From contig JBCDGJ010000077.1 in assembly GCA_038757945.1 (NCBI GenBank), forward strand, positions 1 to 21,244: 21,244 nucleotides of DNA, given 5' to 3'. Under the pieces are notes generated by a model that worked only from the letters and a program-made list of their open reading frames with translations, had not been told where the DNA came from and ran no database searches. This document shows, in pieces, positions 1 through 8,266 of the stretch (position 1 is the stretch's first letter; each line of letters begins with the position of its first letter). The stretch comes from CALHVX01 sp038757945. GTDB taxonomy: Bacteria; Pseudomonadota; Gammaproteobacteria; Pseudomonadales; Azotimanducaceae. A program made the position numbers and the translations under genes.

Positions 1-1112
1 CGCACCTGGGCAAAGGTGGGTTGCATGAGAAAATGCTGCGCGACGCCCATACCCGGCGCACGGATCAGCTCCGGGCTGAGCGCTGCCGCCGTGCCTTCGG
101 CCATCGCGTAGGCCTGGCTCTTCCAGCCTTCTATTGCGGCCGTCACCCAGCCGAAGTGCCAGTTATGGGGGATGTAGCCGGCGAGGTAGATGGGGCTGTT
201 GGAGCGACAGGCCTGGATGAAGGCCGTGTCTGCGGCAACCGCCCGCCGATTGGTCAGCGTGGCATCGTGGTAGCGTCCAACGCGCATGTAGATGTGCGCG
301 GGCATGTGCACCAGGTGACCTGCCGCAGGCGCAAGATCCGCTAGCGTATCAGCGAACGGCTCCGCCCGATCGGGTGTGCCGGATTGCTCCACGGCGTGGA
401 TGTACAGGTGAATGGCTCCGACGTGGTCGGCTTCGAGCGCCAGCGCCTGCTCCAGCGTGTCGGTGATTTCTTTGGTCCAGGGCCGGATTTCGCCGTCAGC
501 CTCCCAGAAGTCCCAGGGGTGGACGTCCATCAGCGCTTCGGCGGTCAGCGCAAGCACATCGGCGTCGTTTGGATATGCAACCCGGACTTCACGCATGGCA
601 TCTGCATAGGCTTCGTTGAGAGCCTGGCGGCCGTCGGCGTCGGGTTCCACCGGCAGGTAGCGCGTCGTCAGCGCCTTGATCAGGGCCTGCTCGAGCGGCG
701 TTGTGCCGCCGGCGAGGCTCTCGGCTTTCTCTGCCAACGCATGAGCCCGCGCGGCGTTGGCAGGATCCATGCCGGCATTGACGTTGGGGCCGAGCACCAG
801 GGCACTGCCCCAGTAGCACATGGCGCAGTCCGGATCGTTCAGCGCGGCCTCGTTGAAGGCCACGTCTGCAGCGGCATGATTGAACGCAAACGCCAGTGCC
901 AGCCCCTGGTTAAAGTAGCTCTGCGCCGATTCGGAACGGGTCGTAACAGGTATCTCGACGCCGCCCAGGCCCTGGAAGAGGGGCTGGGTCCAGGCCGCAG
1001 CGGCCGCGTCGGCTTCGCTCTCAGTATCGCCGACGTGGGAGCAGGCGCTGTGCAGCAGCAGGGTGATCAGGGCCAGGGGGAGGGTCCAGGTGTGGGTGCG
1101 GTAGTGGTTCAT
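1..1112 (-). CDS. TPR-containing exported/lipoprotein-like protein, 3' end beyond window
   Basis: The frame is open from the ATG at 1112 to the left edge, giving at least 370 residues; the rest of the gene lies outside. GGAGACGGGGT precedes the ATG and is a fair ribosome binding site. The N-terminus has a basic start, a hydrophobic stretch (LPLALITLLL) and Cys24 in LHSAC. That is a possible but poor lipobox because His sits at -3. The body is helical and Ala-rich with TPR-like helix pairs (SYFNQGLALAFAFNHAAADV, then CAMCYWGSALVLG) and the segment HLVHMPAHIYMRVGRYHDA. From memory, this segment is typical of a large family of 500-600 residue periplasmic tetratricopeptide proteins of unknown function in environmental bacteria. 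Function is not known; a scaffold role is inference only. It lies 86 bases downstream of xthA on the same strand. Confidence 0.85.
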   Translation of the reverse strand, partial: MNHYRTHTWTLPLALITLLLHSACSHVGDTESEADAAAAAWTQPLFQGLGGVEIPVTTRSESAQSYFNQGLALAFAFNHAAADVAFNEAALNDPDCAMCYWGSALVLGPNVNAGMDPANAARAHALAEKAESLAGGTTPLEQALIKALTTRYLPVEPDADGRQALNEAYADAMREVRVAYPNDADVLALTAEALMDVHPWDFWEADGEIRPWTKEITDTLEQALALEADHVGAIHLYIHAVEQSGTPDRAEPFADTLADLAPAAGHLVHMPAHIYMRVGRYHDATLTNRRAVAADTAFIQACRSNSPIYLAGYIPHNWHFGWVTAAIEGWKSQAYAMAEGTAAALSPELIRAPGMGVAQHFLMQPTFAQV

Positions 1113-1188
1113 ACCCCGTCTCCAGCGTGGTTTCGGTCAACCATACGCCGGACGGTCGAGGCGCGCACCCATCACAGTAGGGCGCCTC

Positions 1189-1202
1189 TTCGACAGGCTC
1201 AG
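1189..1202. repeat. TTCGACAGGCTCAG element at the xthA stop codon
   Basis: The plus strand reads TTCGACAGGCTCAG, spanning the xthA stop codon and the first bases after it. From memory, close variants of this sequence occur as dispersed intergenic repeats in many high-GC proteobacteria. Only one copy is visible here, so calling it a repeat rests on recollection, not on the window. Confidence 0.3.
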
Positions 1203-1972
1203 CCGCCCAGCTTGACCCCGACGGGACAGTGGTCGGATCCGGTCGTGTCCGGCCACAGGAAGGCCTCGGCAACGCGCGCATCCGCCGAGGGCGAGGCCAG
1301 AACGTAATCGATCCGCCAGCCGACGTTCTTCGCTCGCGCGTCGCCCACCTGGCGCCACCAGCTGTAATGGCCGGGCTCATCAGGGTGCCGTACGCGGAAG
1401 CTGTCGACCCAGCCAAGAGCCAGCCAGTGGTCAATGACCGCGCGCTCTTCAGGCAGAAAGCCGCTGGCGCGCCGGTTGCTCTGTGGCCGCGCCAGGTCGA
1501 TCTCGGTATGGGTGGTGTTGAAGTCGCCGGTGATGAACGTCGGTCCGCGGCGGCGCAGGCGCTGCGCGGCATCCAGCACCGCCGCGTAAAAATCGAGCTT
1601 GTACGGTACCCGCGAGTTGTCGCGGTCGCGCCCGCTGCCCTTCGGAAAGTACACGCTGGCGACGGCAAGGCGATCGAAGTGCGCGACCAGGAACCGACCC
1701 TCGACATCGAAGCGTGCTTCGCCAAGGCTGCTGCTGATACGCGTAGCTGGTTGCCTGCTGTAGATGGCAACCCCGCTGTAGCCCGGGCGTTCAGCCGGCT
1801 GAAAGTACGTGTGCCAGCCTGCCGGTGCCCGGATCGGCGGCTCGAGCTGCTCCGGGAAAGCGCGCACCTCCTGCAGGCACAGCACGTCGATGGCGCTGCG
1901 CTCGAGGAACTCAAGAAACCCTTTGCGTGCACAGGCCCGCAGCCCGTTCACGTTCCAGCTCACGATGCGCAA
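1199..1972 (-). CDS. xthA: Exodeoxyribonuclease III (AP endonuclease family)
   Basis: The 257-residue product has the family's normal length. It is a Mg-dependent 3'-5' exonuclease/AP endonuclease of base excision repair in the cytoplasm. The motifs run in the expected order: NVNGLRA at the N-terminus, LQEVR with metal-binding Glu35, VYFPKGSGRD, GDFN, GWRIDYVLAS and the terminal GSDHCPVGV containing the catalytic Asp-His pair. The start is a TTG at 1972. It gives the family-typical MRIVSWNVNG, and no ATG is in frame just upstream, so a TTG start is likely genuine; the ribosome binding site is weak. The stop codon overlaps a CTGAGCCTGTCGAAG sequence described separately. It could in principle be co-transcribed with the TPR gene 86 bases downstream. 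Confidence 0.95.
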   Translation of the reverse strand: MRIVSWNVNGLRACARKGFLEFLERSAIDVLCLQEVRAFPEQLEPPIRAPAGWHTYFQPAERPGYSGVAIYSRQPATRISSSLGEARFDVEGRFLVAHFDRLAVASVYFPKGSGRDRDNSRVPYKLDFYAAVLDAAQRLRRRGPTFITGDFNTTHTEIDLARPQSNRRASGFLPEERAVIDHWLALGWVDSFRVRHPDEPGHYSWWRQVGDARAKNVGWRIDYVLASPSADARVAEAFLWPDTTGSDHCPVGVKLGG

Positions 1973-2160
1973 TGGTAAGTGCCGACCGTTCGAGAAGGCT
2001 CATCCTGCATCACGACTCCCGCGGCGGCCAGCCCGGTGCTAAGGGTCAGGTGGTATGCTGCCGCCGCCGGTCCGGCTGTCGCGCAAAGCGCCCGCGGAGG
2101 ATCGGCGTGCGCCATCGACGTAGCCCCGGTCCGGTGCCGGCTGAACAGGAGACTGATCCG

Positions 2161-2811
2161 GTGAGTCAACCCGATCTGACGATCTACCACCTCGAAGGAC
2201 GCCGCTGCGAGCGCATCGTCTGGCTCTGCGAAGAACTTGAGTTGCCCTACGAGCTGGTGTTCACCCAGGGTGACCTGCGCGCCTCCATGGCCGCAGTTTA
2301 CAAGGTGAACCCGCTGTTTCCGGTAGCGCCCACGGTGAGTCTGGATGGCGATGTGCTGGTCGAATCCGGCGCCATCCTCGAGCTGCTGGTCGATCGTTAT
2401 GCGCCTGGGCGTCTCAAGCCGGCGGTCGCTTCGCCTGACTATCCGGCCTACCTGCAGTGGCTGCACTTTGCCGAGGCCTCCTTTGCTGCCCGCACGGTGA
2501 CCGAAGCCATCAGCGCGCGCATACGGCGGGCGGCGAAGCTGCCCGATCCTGAGCCGACTGGCCTCATGACCGTTGCCAAAGCGCTCGGGTTCGTCAACGA
2601 TCATCTGAGCCGGCAGCCGTACTTCGGCGGTTCCGAGTTTTCGCTTGCCGACATCATGATGGTGTTTCCGACTGATCTGACGGAGTGGTGGCGGGTTGCG
2701 GATGTCACGCCCTATGCGCACCTCGAGCGCTGGCGCCAAGACATGAAGGCCCGGCCGGCCTACCAGCGCATGCTGACGGTCGCCCGACCTGCGGGCATTC
2801 CCGGCCTGTAA
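2161..2811 (+). CDS. Glutathione S-transferase family protein
   Basis: The start is a GTG at 2161 with AGGAG at 2147-2151, giving 216 residues, typical for soluble GSTs. Residues 5-80 form the thioredoxin-fold glutathione-binding domain: LTIYHLEGRRCERIVWLCEE, a VAPTVSLDGDVLVESGAI strand with the usual cis-Pro and Glu-Ser glutathione contacts, and the ILELLVDRYAPG helix. The rest is the helical C-terminal domain, including FSLADIMM, the conserved Asp-containing capping box. Members conjugate glutathione to electrophiles or reduce peroxides in the cytoplasm; the substrate cannot be predicted. The frame stays open far upstream, but that stretch overlaps xthA on the other strand and is not GST-like. 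The gene stands alone, with 85-100 bases before the next gene on the same strand. Confidence 0.93.
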   Translation: MSQPDLTIYHLEGRRCERIVWLCEELELPYELVFTQGDLRASMAAVYKVNPLFPVAPTVSLDGDVLVESGAILELLVDRYAPGRLKPAVASPDYPAYLQWLHFAEASFAARTVTEAISARIRRAAKLPDPEPTGLMTVAKALGFVNDHLSRQPYFGGSEFSLADIMMVFPTDLTEWWRVADVTPYAHLERWRQDMKARPAYQRMLTVARPAGIPGL

Positions 2812-2910
2812 CGCTGTCCCAGTAGGGTGTGACGGACTGCAGCCCGAACCAGGCCCGAAATAGGCGATCATTGCGGACGACTCAGTACTCAGGCGGTGGC
2901 AAAGCCAGCA

Positions 2911-4098
2911 ATGGCAGAATATCAGGTAGAAGCAGTGGTGATTGGCGGTGGCGTCGTTGGGCTGGCGTGTGCGCGCGAGCTCGCCCAGCGTGGCATCGAA
3001 ACGGTACTTCTTGAAGCAGCCGATACCATAGGCAGCGAAACCTCGTCGCGCAACTCAGAAGTCATACATGCGGGCATCTACTACCCGCCCGGATCGGCAA
3101 AGGCAGCGCTCTGCGTTCGCGGGAAAGGATTGCTTTACGAGTACCTGCAAAGCCACGGCATTTCGCACCGGCGCTGCGGCAAACTCATCGTTGCGACCCG
3201 CGCCGAAGAGCTGAGTAGGCTTAGAGAAATCCAGGATCGGGCGCTGGCTGCCGGCGTGCCGGATCTGGAGCCGCTCGACCAGGCGCTTGTTGCACGCCTA
3301 GAGCCGGCGGTGCGGGCCGTTGCGGGCGTGCTCTCTCCCTCAACAGGCATACTTGATTCCCATCAGTTCATGCTCCAGCTGCAGGCAGATATCGAGGCTC
3401 TAGGTGGAACGGTCCTGCTGCGCCATCAGGTGACCGGTGGTCGGTTGCAGGACGGACAGCTCAGGCTGCGCCTGGCGCCGGAGTTGGAGCTCGGCTGTCG
3501 CTACCTGATCAACGCCACCGGGAATGCGGCGCGAGCAGTGTTGGCCAGCCTTCTCGGCGCCGGCGCGGAATTGCCCGAGCAGCATTACGCTGTCGGCCAC
3601 TACTACAGTTATTCCGGCGGGTCGCCGTTTCGGCGGTTGGTTTATCCGGTGCCGGTTGCTGGTGGGCTCGGTATCCACGCAACGCTGGATCTTGCCGGCC
3701 AGGTGCGTTTCGGACCTGACGTGCGATGGCGCAGCGCTGTCGACTATACGTTCGATGATTCAGAGCGTCCGGCCTTTGCGGCTGCTATCGAACGCTACTT
3801 TCCAGCGGTTGAGTCGCGGCGCCTGCAGCCCGCCTACACTGGGGTACGGCCGAAACTCCTGGGCCCTGGGGCCGGTGACACCGATTTTTTGTTGCTTGAC
3901 GAAGCATCACATGGCTACGCTGGTTTGCTAAGCCTGCATGGCATTGAGTCCCCGGGCCTAACCGCATCGCTCGCAATTGCCGAGCAGGTCTGTGATCGCC
4001 TGCTCGGCAGCCAGGGGAGGAGCGGCGCGAAAACCGTTTCTCCTGGAGGTGATGCATCCGCTGCCGGCCTGCGGAGCGAGGTTCCCGGTCCGGAGTGA
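2911..4098 (+). CDS. FAD-dependent oxidoreductase, L-2-hydroxyglutarate oxidase (LhgO/YgaF) family
   Basis: The product is 395 residues from the ATG at 2911; an in-frame GTG at 2896 is an alternative start. The N-terminus is a Rossmann FAD site, VVIGGGVVGLACARELAQRG, with LLEAAD ending the second strand. The family signature NSEVIHAGIYYPPGSAKA follows, then the substrate-domain strands RLVYPVPVAGGLGIH and QVRFGPDVRW, and the C-terminal GYAGLLSLHGIESPGLTASL that closes the FAD site. These match the LhgO group, which oxidises L-2-hydroxyglutarate and passes electrons to quinone at the membrane. Other 2-hydroxyacid or amino-acid substrates are possible in this superfamily (COG0579). It ends four bases from the convergent cytochrome/RidA gene. 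No lysine-degradation genes (csiD, gabD) are near, so the substrate is unconfirmed. Confidence 0.9.
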   Translation: MAEYQVEAVVIGGGVVGLACARELAQRGIETVLLEAADTIGSETSSRNSEVIHAGIYYPPGSAKAALCVRGKGLLYEYLQSHGISHRRCGKLIVATRAEELSRLREIQDRALAAGVPDLEPLDQALVARLEPAVRAVAGVLSPSTGILDSHQFMLQLQADIEALGGTVLLRHQVTGGRLQDGQLRLRLAPELELGCRYLINATGNAARAVLASLLGAGAELPEQHYAVGHYYSYSGGSPFRRLVYPVPVAGGLGIHATLDLAGQVRFGPDVRWRSAVDYTFDDSERPAFAAAIERYFPAVESRRLQPAYTGVRPKLLGPGAGDTDFLLLDEASHGYAGLLSLHGIESPGLTASLAIAEQVCDRLLGSQGRSGAKTVSPGGDASAAGLRSEVPGPE

Positions 4099-4102
4099 TC
4101 AG

Positions 4103-5239
4103 CTAACGAGCCAGCACAACCTCAATTTCGACGAGCATGCCAGGGGCCGCCAGCCCGGCGACCTGAAACGCGGAGCGTGCCGGCAGGTTCGGCTGTTCTT
4201 CGGTGCCGAAGTACTTGCGGTAAGCTTTCATCATGCCCTGAAAATCCATTGCACCATTCAGCTTCGGCACGCCGACCAGGAAAATCTGCATCTTAATGAC
4301 GTTGGAAAAGTCGAGCCCTTTTTCTTTCAGCGACTCTTCCAGCCGGCCGAACACCGACAGGGTCTGTGCCTCCGTATCGCCCCAGAAGGCAGCAGAGTAG
4401 CGCTCGGCTTCCGGGTTCGCGGGCCGCGGGGTCATGCCGCTGTGGTAGATGAGCGTCGTACCTGCGGTCACTTCAACAGCCTGAGCAATCGGAAAGTCGC
4501 TGCCCGGCAGCGGATAACGTTTGACTTCGGCAACGGCACTGGTCGAAGCAGCTGCGGCGAGCAGCAGTGGTGCGGCGAGTTTCTTCATTGAGGGGTCCCC
4601 TGCGGTGGTGGTTAACGCGTTGATGTAGGCGACGACGTCCCGGCTGTCTCCATCGCTGGTCAGAATCGACGCCGCGGTCCTCATCGTAGCACCGTGCCCA
4701 TCGCCAGCGGCGCTGCCGCGCACTCCGCTGCGGTAGAGGTTGAGCTGTCGCTCGAGGTACCAGTCGCTCTGGCCAGCAAGCGGCGGCGCTGCCAGAACTT
4801 CGTTGCCGAGCCCTTCGGCGCCATGACAGGCCGCGCAGGTCGTGTAAAGGGCTTTGCCGTGATCGGGATCGCCGGTCACCACAGCCGTGGCTGGCGGCTG
4901 CGGTTCGATGCCGGAGATCAGCGCCACCACGGCTTCGATGGCCGCGTCGTCGAGCACCAGCGCCTGCGGTCGCATCTCCATGCCGTTCAGGTCTTCTGCG
5001 TGTGTGCCGCGCCAGCCGTTACGGAATGCCTGCATCTGCTGCGTCAGGTACCAGGGCGGCAAACCGCTGAGCCGCGGAGCATCAACTGCCCGATTACCCT
5101 GAAATTCAACGCCGTGGCAGGTAGTGCAGTAGATGAACTGCTCCGGAATCGTGGTGTAGCCGTCCGTGGCCGCGTGCGCCGGAAATGCCGACAGCAGCAG
5201 TGCCAGAAAGAAAACTGGGGTTAGTGCTGGACGATTCAT
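4103..5239 (-). CDS. Diheme cytochrome c fused in frame to an exported RidA-family protein
   Basis: This is one open frame of 378 residues. Residues 1-23 are a signal peptide ending AHA. Two c-type heme sites follow, C38TTCH and C135AACH, in a cytochrome c4-like repeat: each is followed by a PPWYLTQQM or SDWYLERQL helix and a Met-containing segment (GMEMRP, GATMRT) that could supply the axial ligand. After YINALTTTAGDPS comes Met218, starting MKKLAAPLLLAAAAS...AVA, which looks like a second signal peptide, and then a complete RidA (YjgF) domain. The RidA catalytic Arg355 is kept in ARSAFQV, followed by EIEVVLAR. RidA proteins hydrolyse reactive enamines/imines. AGGGG lies upstream of the internal ATG at 4588, so a separate RidA may also be made. 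The first ATG overlaps the amine oxidase stop as ATGA, so the genes are translationally coupled. A true fusion, a lost stop codon and a sequencing indel are all possible. Confidence 0.88.
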   Translation of the reverse strand: MNRPALTPVFFLALLLSAFPAHAATDGYTTIPEQFIYCTTCHGVEFQGNRAVDAPRLSGLPPWYLTQQMQAFRNGWRGTHAEDLNGMEMRPQALVLDDAAIEAVVALISGIEPQPPATAVVTGDPDHGKALYTTCAACHGAEGLGNEVLAAPPLAGQSDWYLERQLNLYRSGVRGSAAGDGHGATMRTAASILTSDGDSRDVVAYINALTTTAGDPSMKKLAAPLLLAAAASTSAVAEVKRYPLPGSDFPIAQAVEVTAGTTLIYHSGMTPRPANPEAERYSAAFWGDTEAQTLSVFGRLEESLKEKGLDFSNVIKMQIFLVGVPKLNGAMDFQGMMKAYRKYFGTEEQPNLPARSAFQVAGLAAPGMLVEIEVVLAR

Positions 5240-6837
5240 GCGGCAGCTCGCTCAGCGCGGACGCGCTTCTGCAGTTCCGAGAGGGCATGGTGGGCGGACG
5301 AGAATGCACCTTCCTGCCAGCCCGGGTGGTAGCTCAGCTGATCTCCCATCAGAAAGTGGCGGTTCGCCACCGGCTGCTGCAGGTAACCGAAGTACTGGGC
5401 TCGGGTTTCCGGCGTCCACTGTGCCGTGCAGCCCATGTGGTGGTTCATCCGGTGCCAGGGAATGCTGACGAATGACTCCGCATGTTTACGGTAGTTCGGA
5501 TGCAGCATCTCCCCCTGCCGCAGTGCCTCTTCGAAGCGCTCTGCCGGCGTCAGCCGCGCAAAGTACTCAGCATTGGCAGAGTTGAACGTGTAAGCGCCGA
5601 GCAGCACGCCCTTGCGCTGGTGGATGCCGTGCGCGGGGTACCAGATCTGCTCGATTTTCTCATCGGTCCAGGAGATCCCGCCGTAGATGTTTTCTTCTTC
5701 CCAGAAGCGCTCGCCCATCTGAATGCCGATCTTGAACAGCTTGCCGCGACCGATGGCACCGAGCGCTTCCCGGTACTTGGCTGGAAAGTTGTTGTCGATG
5801 CCGAGCAGCAGATGCTTGGGAATGCAGTTCAGACAGTAGTCCGCGTCGAGCTCGTGGTGCTGGCCTTCGTGCTGGTACACGACCTTGACCCCGTTCTCGC
5901 CAATGCGAATGGCTTTTACCTGCGCCTGGGTCAGCATCGGCGAGCGGATGTTGCTGGTGAAGGCATCGACTATCCGGTCCATGCCGCCAACGGGCTGCAG
6001 CAGCGGCGCCGCCTGATCCTCGCCCTCGGCGAAGTGCATTTTAAAGCGCCAGAAGGACGACTTCAGGATCTCGCGAAACTCAAGCGGCGACTCCAGCTTG
6101 CCTGGCTCCAGCATGCCCGCGGTGGGTGCCCCGATGCCCGGTTGCTGGTAGCCCCCGCGTCGGGTGCCACGGTACAGCTGCTGGCGGTCCAGGTCTCCGT
6201 AGCGATTGATGAAGCCCAGCACGCGCTCGACGTCATCAGCCGTCACTTCGGCGTCGAAGACGTCGGCATTGATGGCTTTGCTGGACAGCTCGGCGATGAA
6301 GCCTCGCGCATCGGCCACGAAACGCCGCAGGCGCACCCGCTCGCCGCCGTTGAGCTCGGCGTCGCGAACATAGGCGTGGTAGTTCGTGTTGGTGAAGGTT
6401 TCCAGCGCCACCCCAAGCTCCCGGCAATAGTGCACGAGGTAGTGGTGGTGCGCGGGAATGCGCGCCGGGCCGGCGTTGAAGTAAAGGTGCGGCGCCGCGT
6501 CGAAGGTGCAGGTCTGGGGGTTGCCCATCTCGTCGATTTTGTCGCCCGCACGCAGCGTCAGGTTGCGTCCGCCGATCCGGTGCGACGCTTCGAGAATCGT
6601 GCACTGGTAGCCCGCGCGCTCCAGCTCGTAGGCGCTCATCAGGCTCGAGAGACCACCGCCGAGCAGCACGACCGAGCGTCGCGCGCTGCCAAGCGGCTCA
6701 ACGAGCTGCGGTCTGGCAGCAGCTTTGCCCGGCATCAGCCCGAGCGCCAGCGCCACCTGATAAACGGCTGCTGAGCCACCAACGGCACCGACCTTTTCCA
6801 GCAGGTGTCGCCGGCTGATACGTCCTGATCCTGTCAC
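5236..6837 (-). CDS. Tat-exported flavin amine oxidase / FAD-dependent oxidoreductase
   Basis: The product is 533 residues from a GTG at 6837, with AGGAG at 6847-6851. The N-terminus has a twin-arginine motif, S8-R-R-H-L-L, then a hydrophobic region (AAVYQVALALGLMPG), so it is probably exported folded with its FAD. The FAD site is VVLLGGGLSSLMSAYELERA, followed by TILEASHRIGGRN. The C-terminus has the amine-oxidase closing motif HFLMGDQLSYHPGWQEGAFS. Members of this superfamily oxidise amines or L-amino acids to imines. The next gene encodes a diheme cytochrome c and RidA, so cytochrome c rather than O2 may be the electron acceptor. This resembles nicotine oxidoreductase NicA2 with its cytochrome CycN in Pseudomonas. 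The substrate is unknown. Confidence 0.92.
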   Translation of the reverse strand: MTGSGRISRRHLLEKVGAVGGSAAVYQVALALGLMPGKAAARPQLVEPLGSARRSVVLLGGGLSSLMSAYELERAGYQCTILEASHRIGGRNLTLRAGDKIDEMGNPQTCTFDAAPHLYFNAGPARIPAHHHYLVHYCRELGVALETFTNTNYHAYVRDAELNGGERVRLRRFVADARGFIAELSSKAINADVFDAEVTADDVERVLGFINRYGDLDRQQLYRGTRRGGYQQPGIGAPTAGMLEPGKLESPLEFREILKSSFWRFKMHFAEGEDQAAPLLQPVGGMDRIVDAFTSNIRSPMLTQAQVKAIRIGENGVKVVYQHEGQHHELDADYCLNCIPKHLLLGIDNNFPAKYREALGAIGRGKLFKIGIQMGERFWEEENIYGGISWTDEKIEQIWYPAHGIHQRKGVLLGAYTFNSANAEYFARLTPAERFEEALRQGEMLHPNYRKHAESFVSIPWHRMNHHMGCTAQWTPETRAQYFGYLQQPVANRHFLMGDQLSYHPGWQEGAFSSAHHALSELQKRVRAERAAA

Positions 6838-7139
6838 CCGGTTCTTCTCCTGGCGCCGGAGCGCCCCCAGTTGTCGTTAGAAAGTTGCAGTTTGAAATTG
6901 CTGTTCGGTGTTCAGTCCGCGAAATGCTGCGAAATTCAGGCCATCCTTTCGGAACTGGCACTTAAGCTTCCGGCTGCTCGGTGCGCCCAGGGACCTTTTT
7001 GCCGCAGTCTCACGCGCCCGGTGTTTCCGCGCTGTACCGATTACCGTAAGCCTAGCGTATTGCATCTGTGCTGTGGCCGGTACTGATGTCTTCGGCCGCG
7101 TTCGCTGCGGAACTGCGTCATGAAACTGACGCCCATTCC
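6838..7139. promoter_or_regulatory. Leader/upstream region of the amine oxidase operon with hairpin next to the Shine-Dalgarno sequence
   Basis: This 302-base gap separates the end of the epoxide hydrolase gene from the start of the amine oxidase gene, both on the minus strand. It must hold the operon promoter unless transcription continues from upstream. The clearest element is at 6852-6865. On the minus strand it reads GGCGC-TCCG-GCGCC, a 5-bp stem closed by a UNCG-type tetraloop, directly followed by the AGGAG ribosome binding site at 6847-6851. GCGAAAT occurs twice in close succession near 6920-6940 (as read on the plus strand). I see no convincing -35/-10 pair, no terminator with a T-run and no gene. 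Confidence 0.4.
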
Positions 7140-8237
7140 TCAGCGTGGCGTCATGGCAGCGTCGAGGAGCGCCGCGACCGTCGCTTCGGGCTGCTCCTGC
7201 TGCACCCAGTGTCCGGCGCCCGCGATCAGTTGTGTTCCCCGGTAGTCGCTGGCAGCCCGCTCCTCCAGGCGCTTGAGCGCGCCCGGTGTCTGATGATTGC
7301 CCCAGTCGGAAGCGCCGCTCACGAACCAGCAGGGCATGGCGAGTGGGCGGCCGGCAAGCATTGCAAGCTCTGCGCGCAACACCGGATCGTGCGTGCAGCG
7401 GTACCAGTTCAGACCGCCCTGAAACCCAGTGCGTGCGTATTCGGCGCAGTACACGTCGAGCTCGTCGTCCGTGAGCCAATCGCAGCGCGTATCGGGCAGG
7501 GCGGGAGCCACCGTTGCCGCCATCGTCTGGCCCCGGCGCATGACGTAGTACTCCGGCAGCTTCGCCAGCTCCTCCGCGCGCCAGCCCTCGAGTGCATAGG
7601 GCTGATTCGGCGGCCAGTCGGCGGACTTCATGTGGAAGTAGGCGCGGAGGAACGGTTTGAGTCCCTGCGGCGCCTGCAGCAGCTCGGTGTTGGCATCCGG
7701 TCCGGAATAGTAGGTCTGGTAGTGCTGGCGGGGCGGCTCGAGCGCAGCCAGGGCGGCGTCCATGTCATAGCGACTCGCCCCGAGCCCTGGTGGACCCGGA
7801 AAGGGCGCACTCATCAGTACCAGCCGCTGCACCATATCGGAGCGCAGCAGGGCAAAGTAAGCGGCCAGCGGAGAGCCGAAGTCGTGACCGACGAGCGCAT
7901 GCAGGCTCCGAATCTTGAGCTCGCGCAGCAGGGCTACCAGATCTTTGACCAGGTTCAGGGTGCCGAATGGGCGCAGCTCGGTCTCGTAGGCGTCCGGCCA
8001 GCCACGGGTCCGGCCATAGCCGCGCAGATCCGGCGCGATCACGAAGTAGCCGGCGGCGGCGAGCGGACCCATGACGTTGCGCCAGCCGTAGGCCAGGTCG
8101 GGAAAACCATGCAGCAGCAGGATGCAGGGTGCGTCCGGGTCGCCGGCTTCGAGCAGGTACAGCTCGAGGCCGTTGACGTCTGACAGCTGGCGCGTGCGCA
8201 GGGAACTGGGCAGGGGGAGATCCGGCAATACGGTCAT
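7140..8237 (-). CDS. Epoxide hydrolase-like alpha/beta hydrolase
   Basis: The product is 365 residues from an ATG at 8237. The oxyanion-hole motif HGFPDLAYGW lies at 43-52. The nucleophile elbow is GHDFGS with Asp119, an Asp as in epoxide hydrolases and haloalkane dehalogenases rather than a Ser. The likely catalytic acid is in SGASDWGN near residue 311, and the catalytic His is in GAGHWVQQEQP near 343. The cap domain contains Tyr candidates (YQTYYSG, GGLNWYRCT) that could activate an epoxide. The HGxP motif together with the cap tyrosines favours epoxide hydrolase over dehalogenase. No signal peptide is seen, so it is probably cytosolic. It is divergent from an HSL-type esterase across a 214-base region; the ribosome binding site is weak (GAAAGA). 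Confidence 0.9.
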   Translation of the reverse strand: MTVLPDLPLPSSLRTRQLSDVNGLELYLLEAGDPDAPCILLLHGFPDLAYGWRNVMGPLAAAGYFVIAPDLRGYGRTRGWPDAYETELRPFGTLNLVKDLVALLRELKIRSLHALVGHDFGSPLAAYFALLRSDMVQRLVLMSAPFPGPPGLGASRYDMDAALAALEPPRQHYQTYYSGPDANTELLQAPQGLKPFLRAYFHMKSADWPPNQPYALEGWRAEELAKLPEYYVMRRGQTMAATVAPALPDTRCDWLTDDELDVYCAEYARTGFQGGLNWYRCTHDPVLRAELAMLAGRPLAMPCWFVSGASDWGNHQTPGALKRLEERAASDYRGTQLIAGAGHWVQQEQPEATVAALLDAAMTPR

Positions 8238-8266
8238 CGGTCTTTCAGAGGTCTTGTTTTGTTGAT

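Noticed and set aside
384..1307. Long plus-strand open frame opposite the TPR gene
   Set aside because: It is antisense to a clearly coding minus-strand frame with TPR motifs, signal sequence and ribosome binding site; its translation is Arg/Gly/Val-rich shadow sequence.
5482..6774. 430-codon plus-strand open frame opposite the amine oxidase
   Set aside because: The minus strand carries the FAD and Tat motifs; the plus-strand product has no recognisable domain and reflects high GC content.
7068..8183. 371-codon plus-strand open frame opposite the epoxide hydrolase
   Set aside because: The catalytic motifs are on the minus strand; this is a shadow frame.
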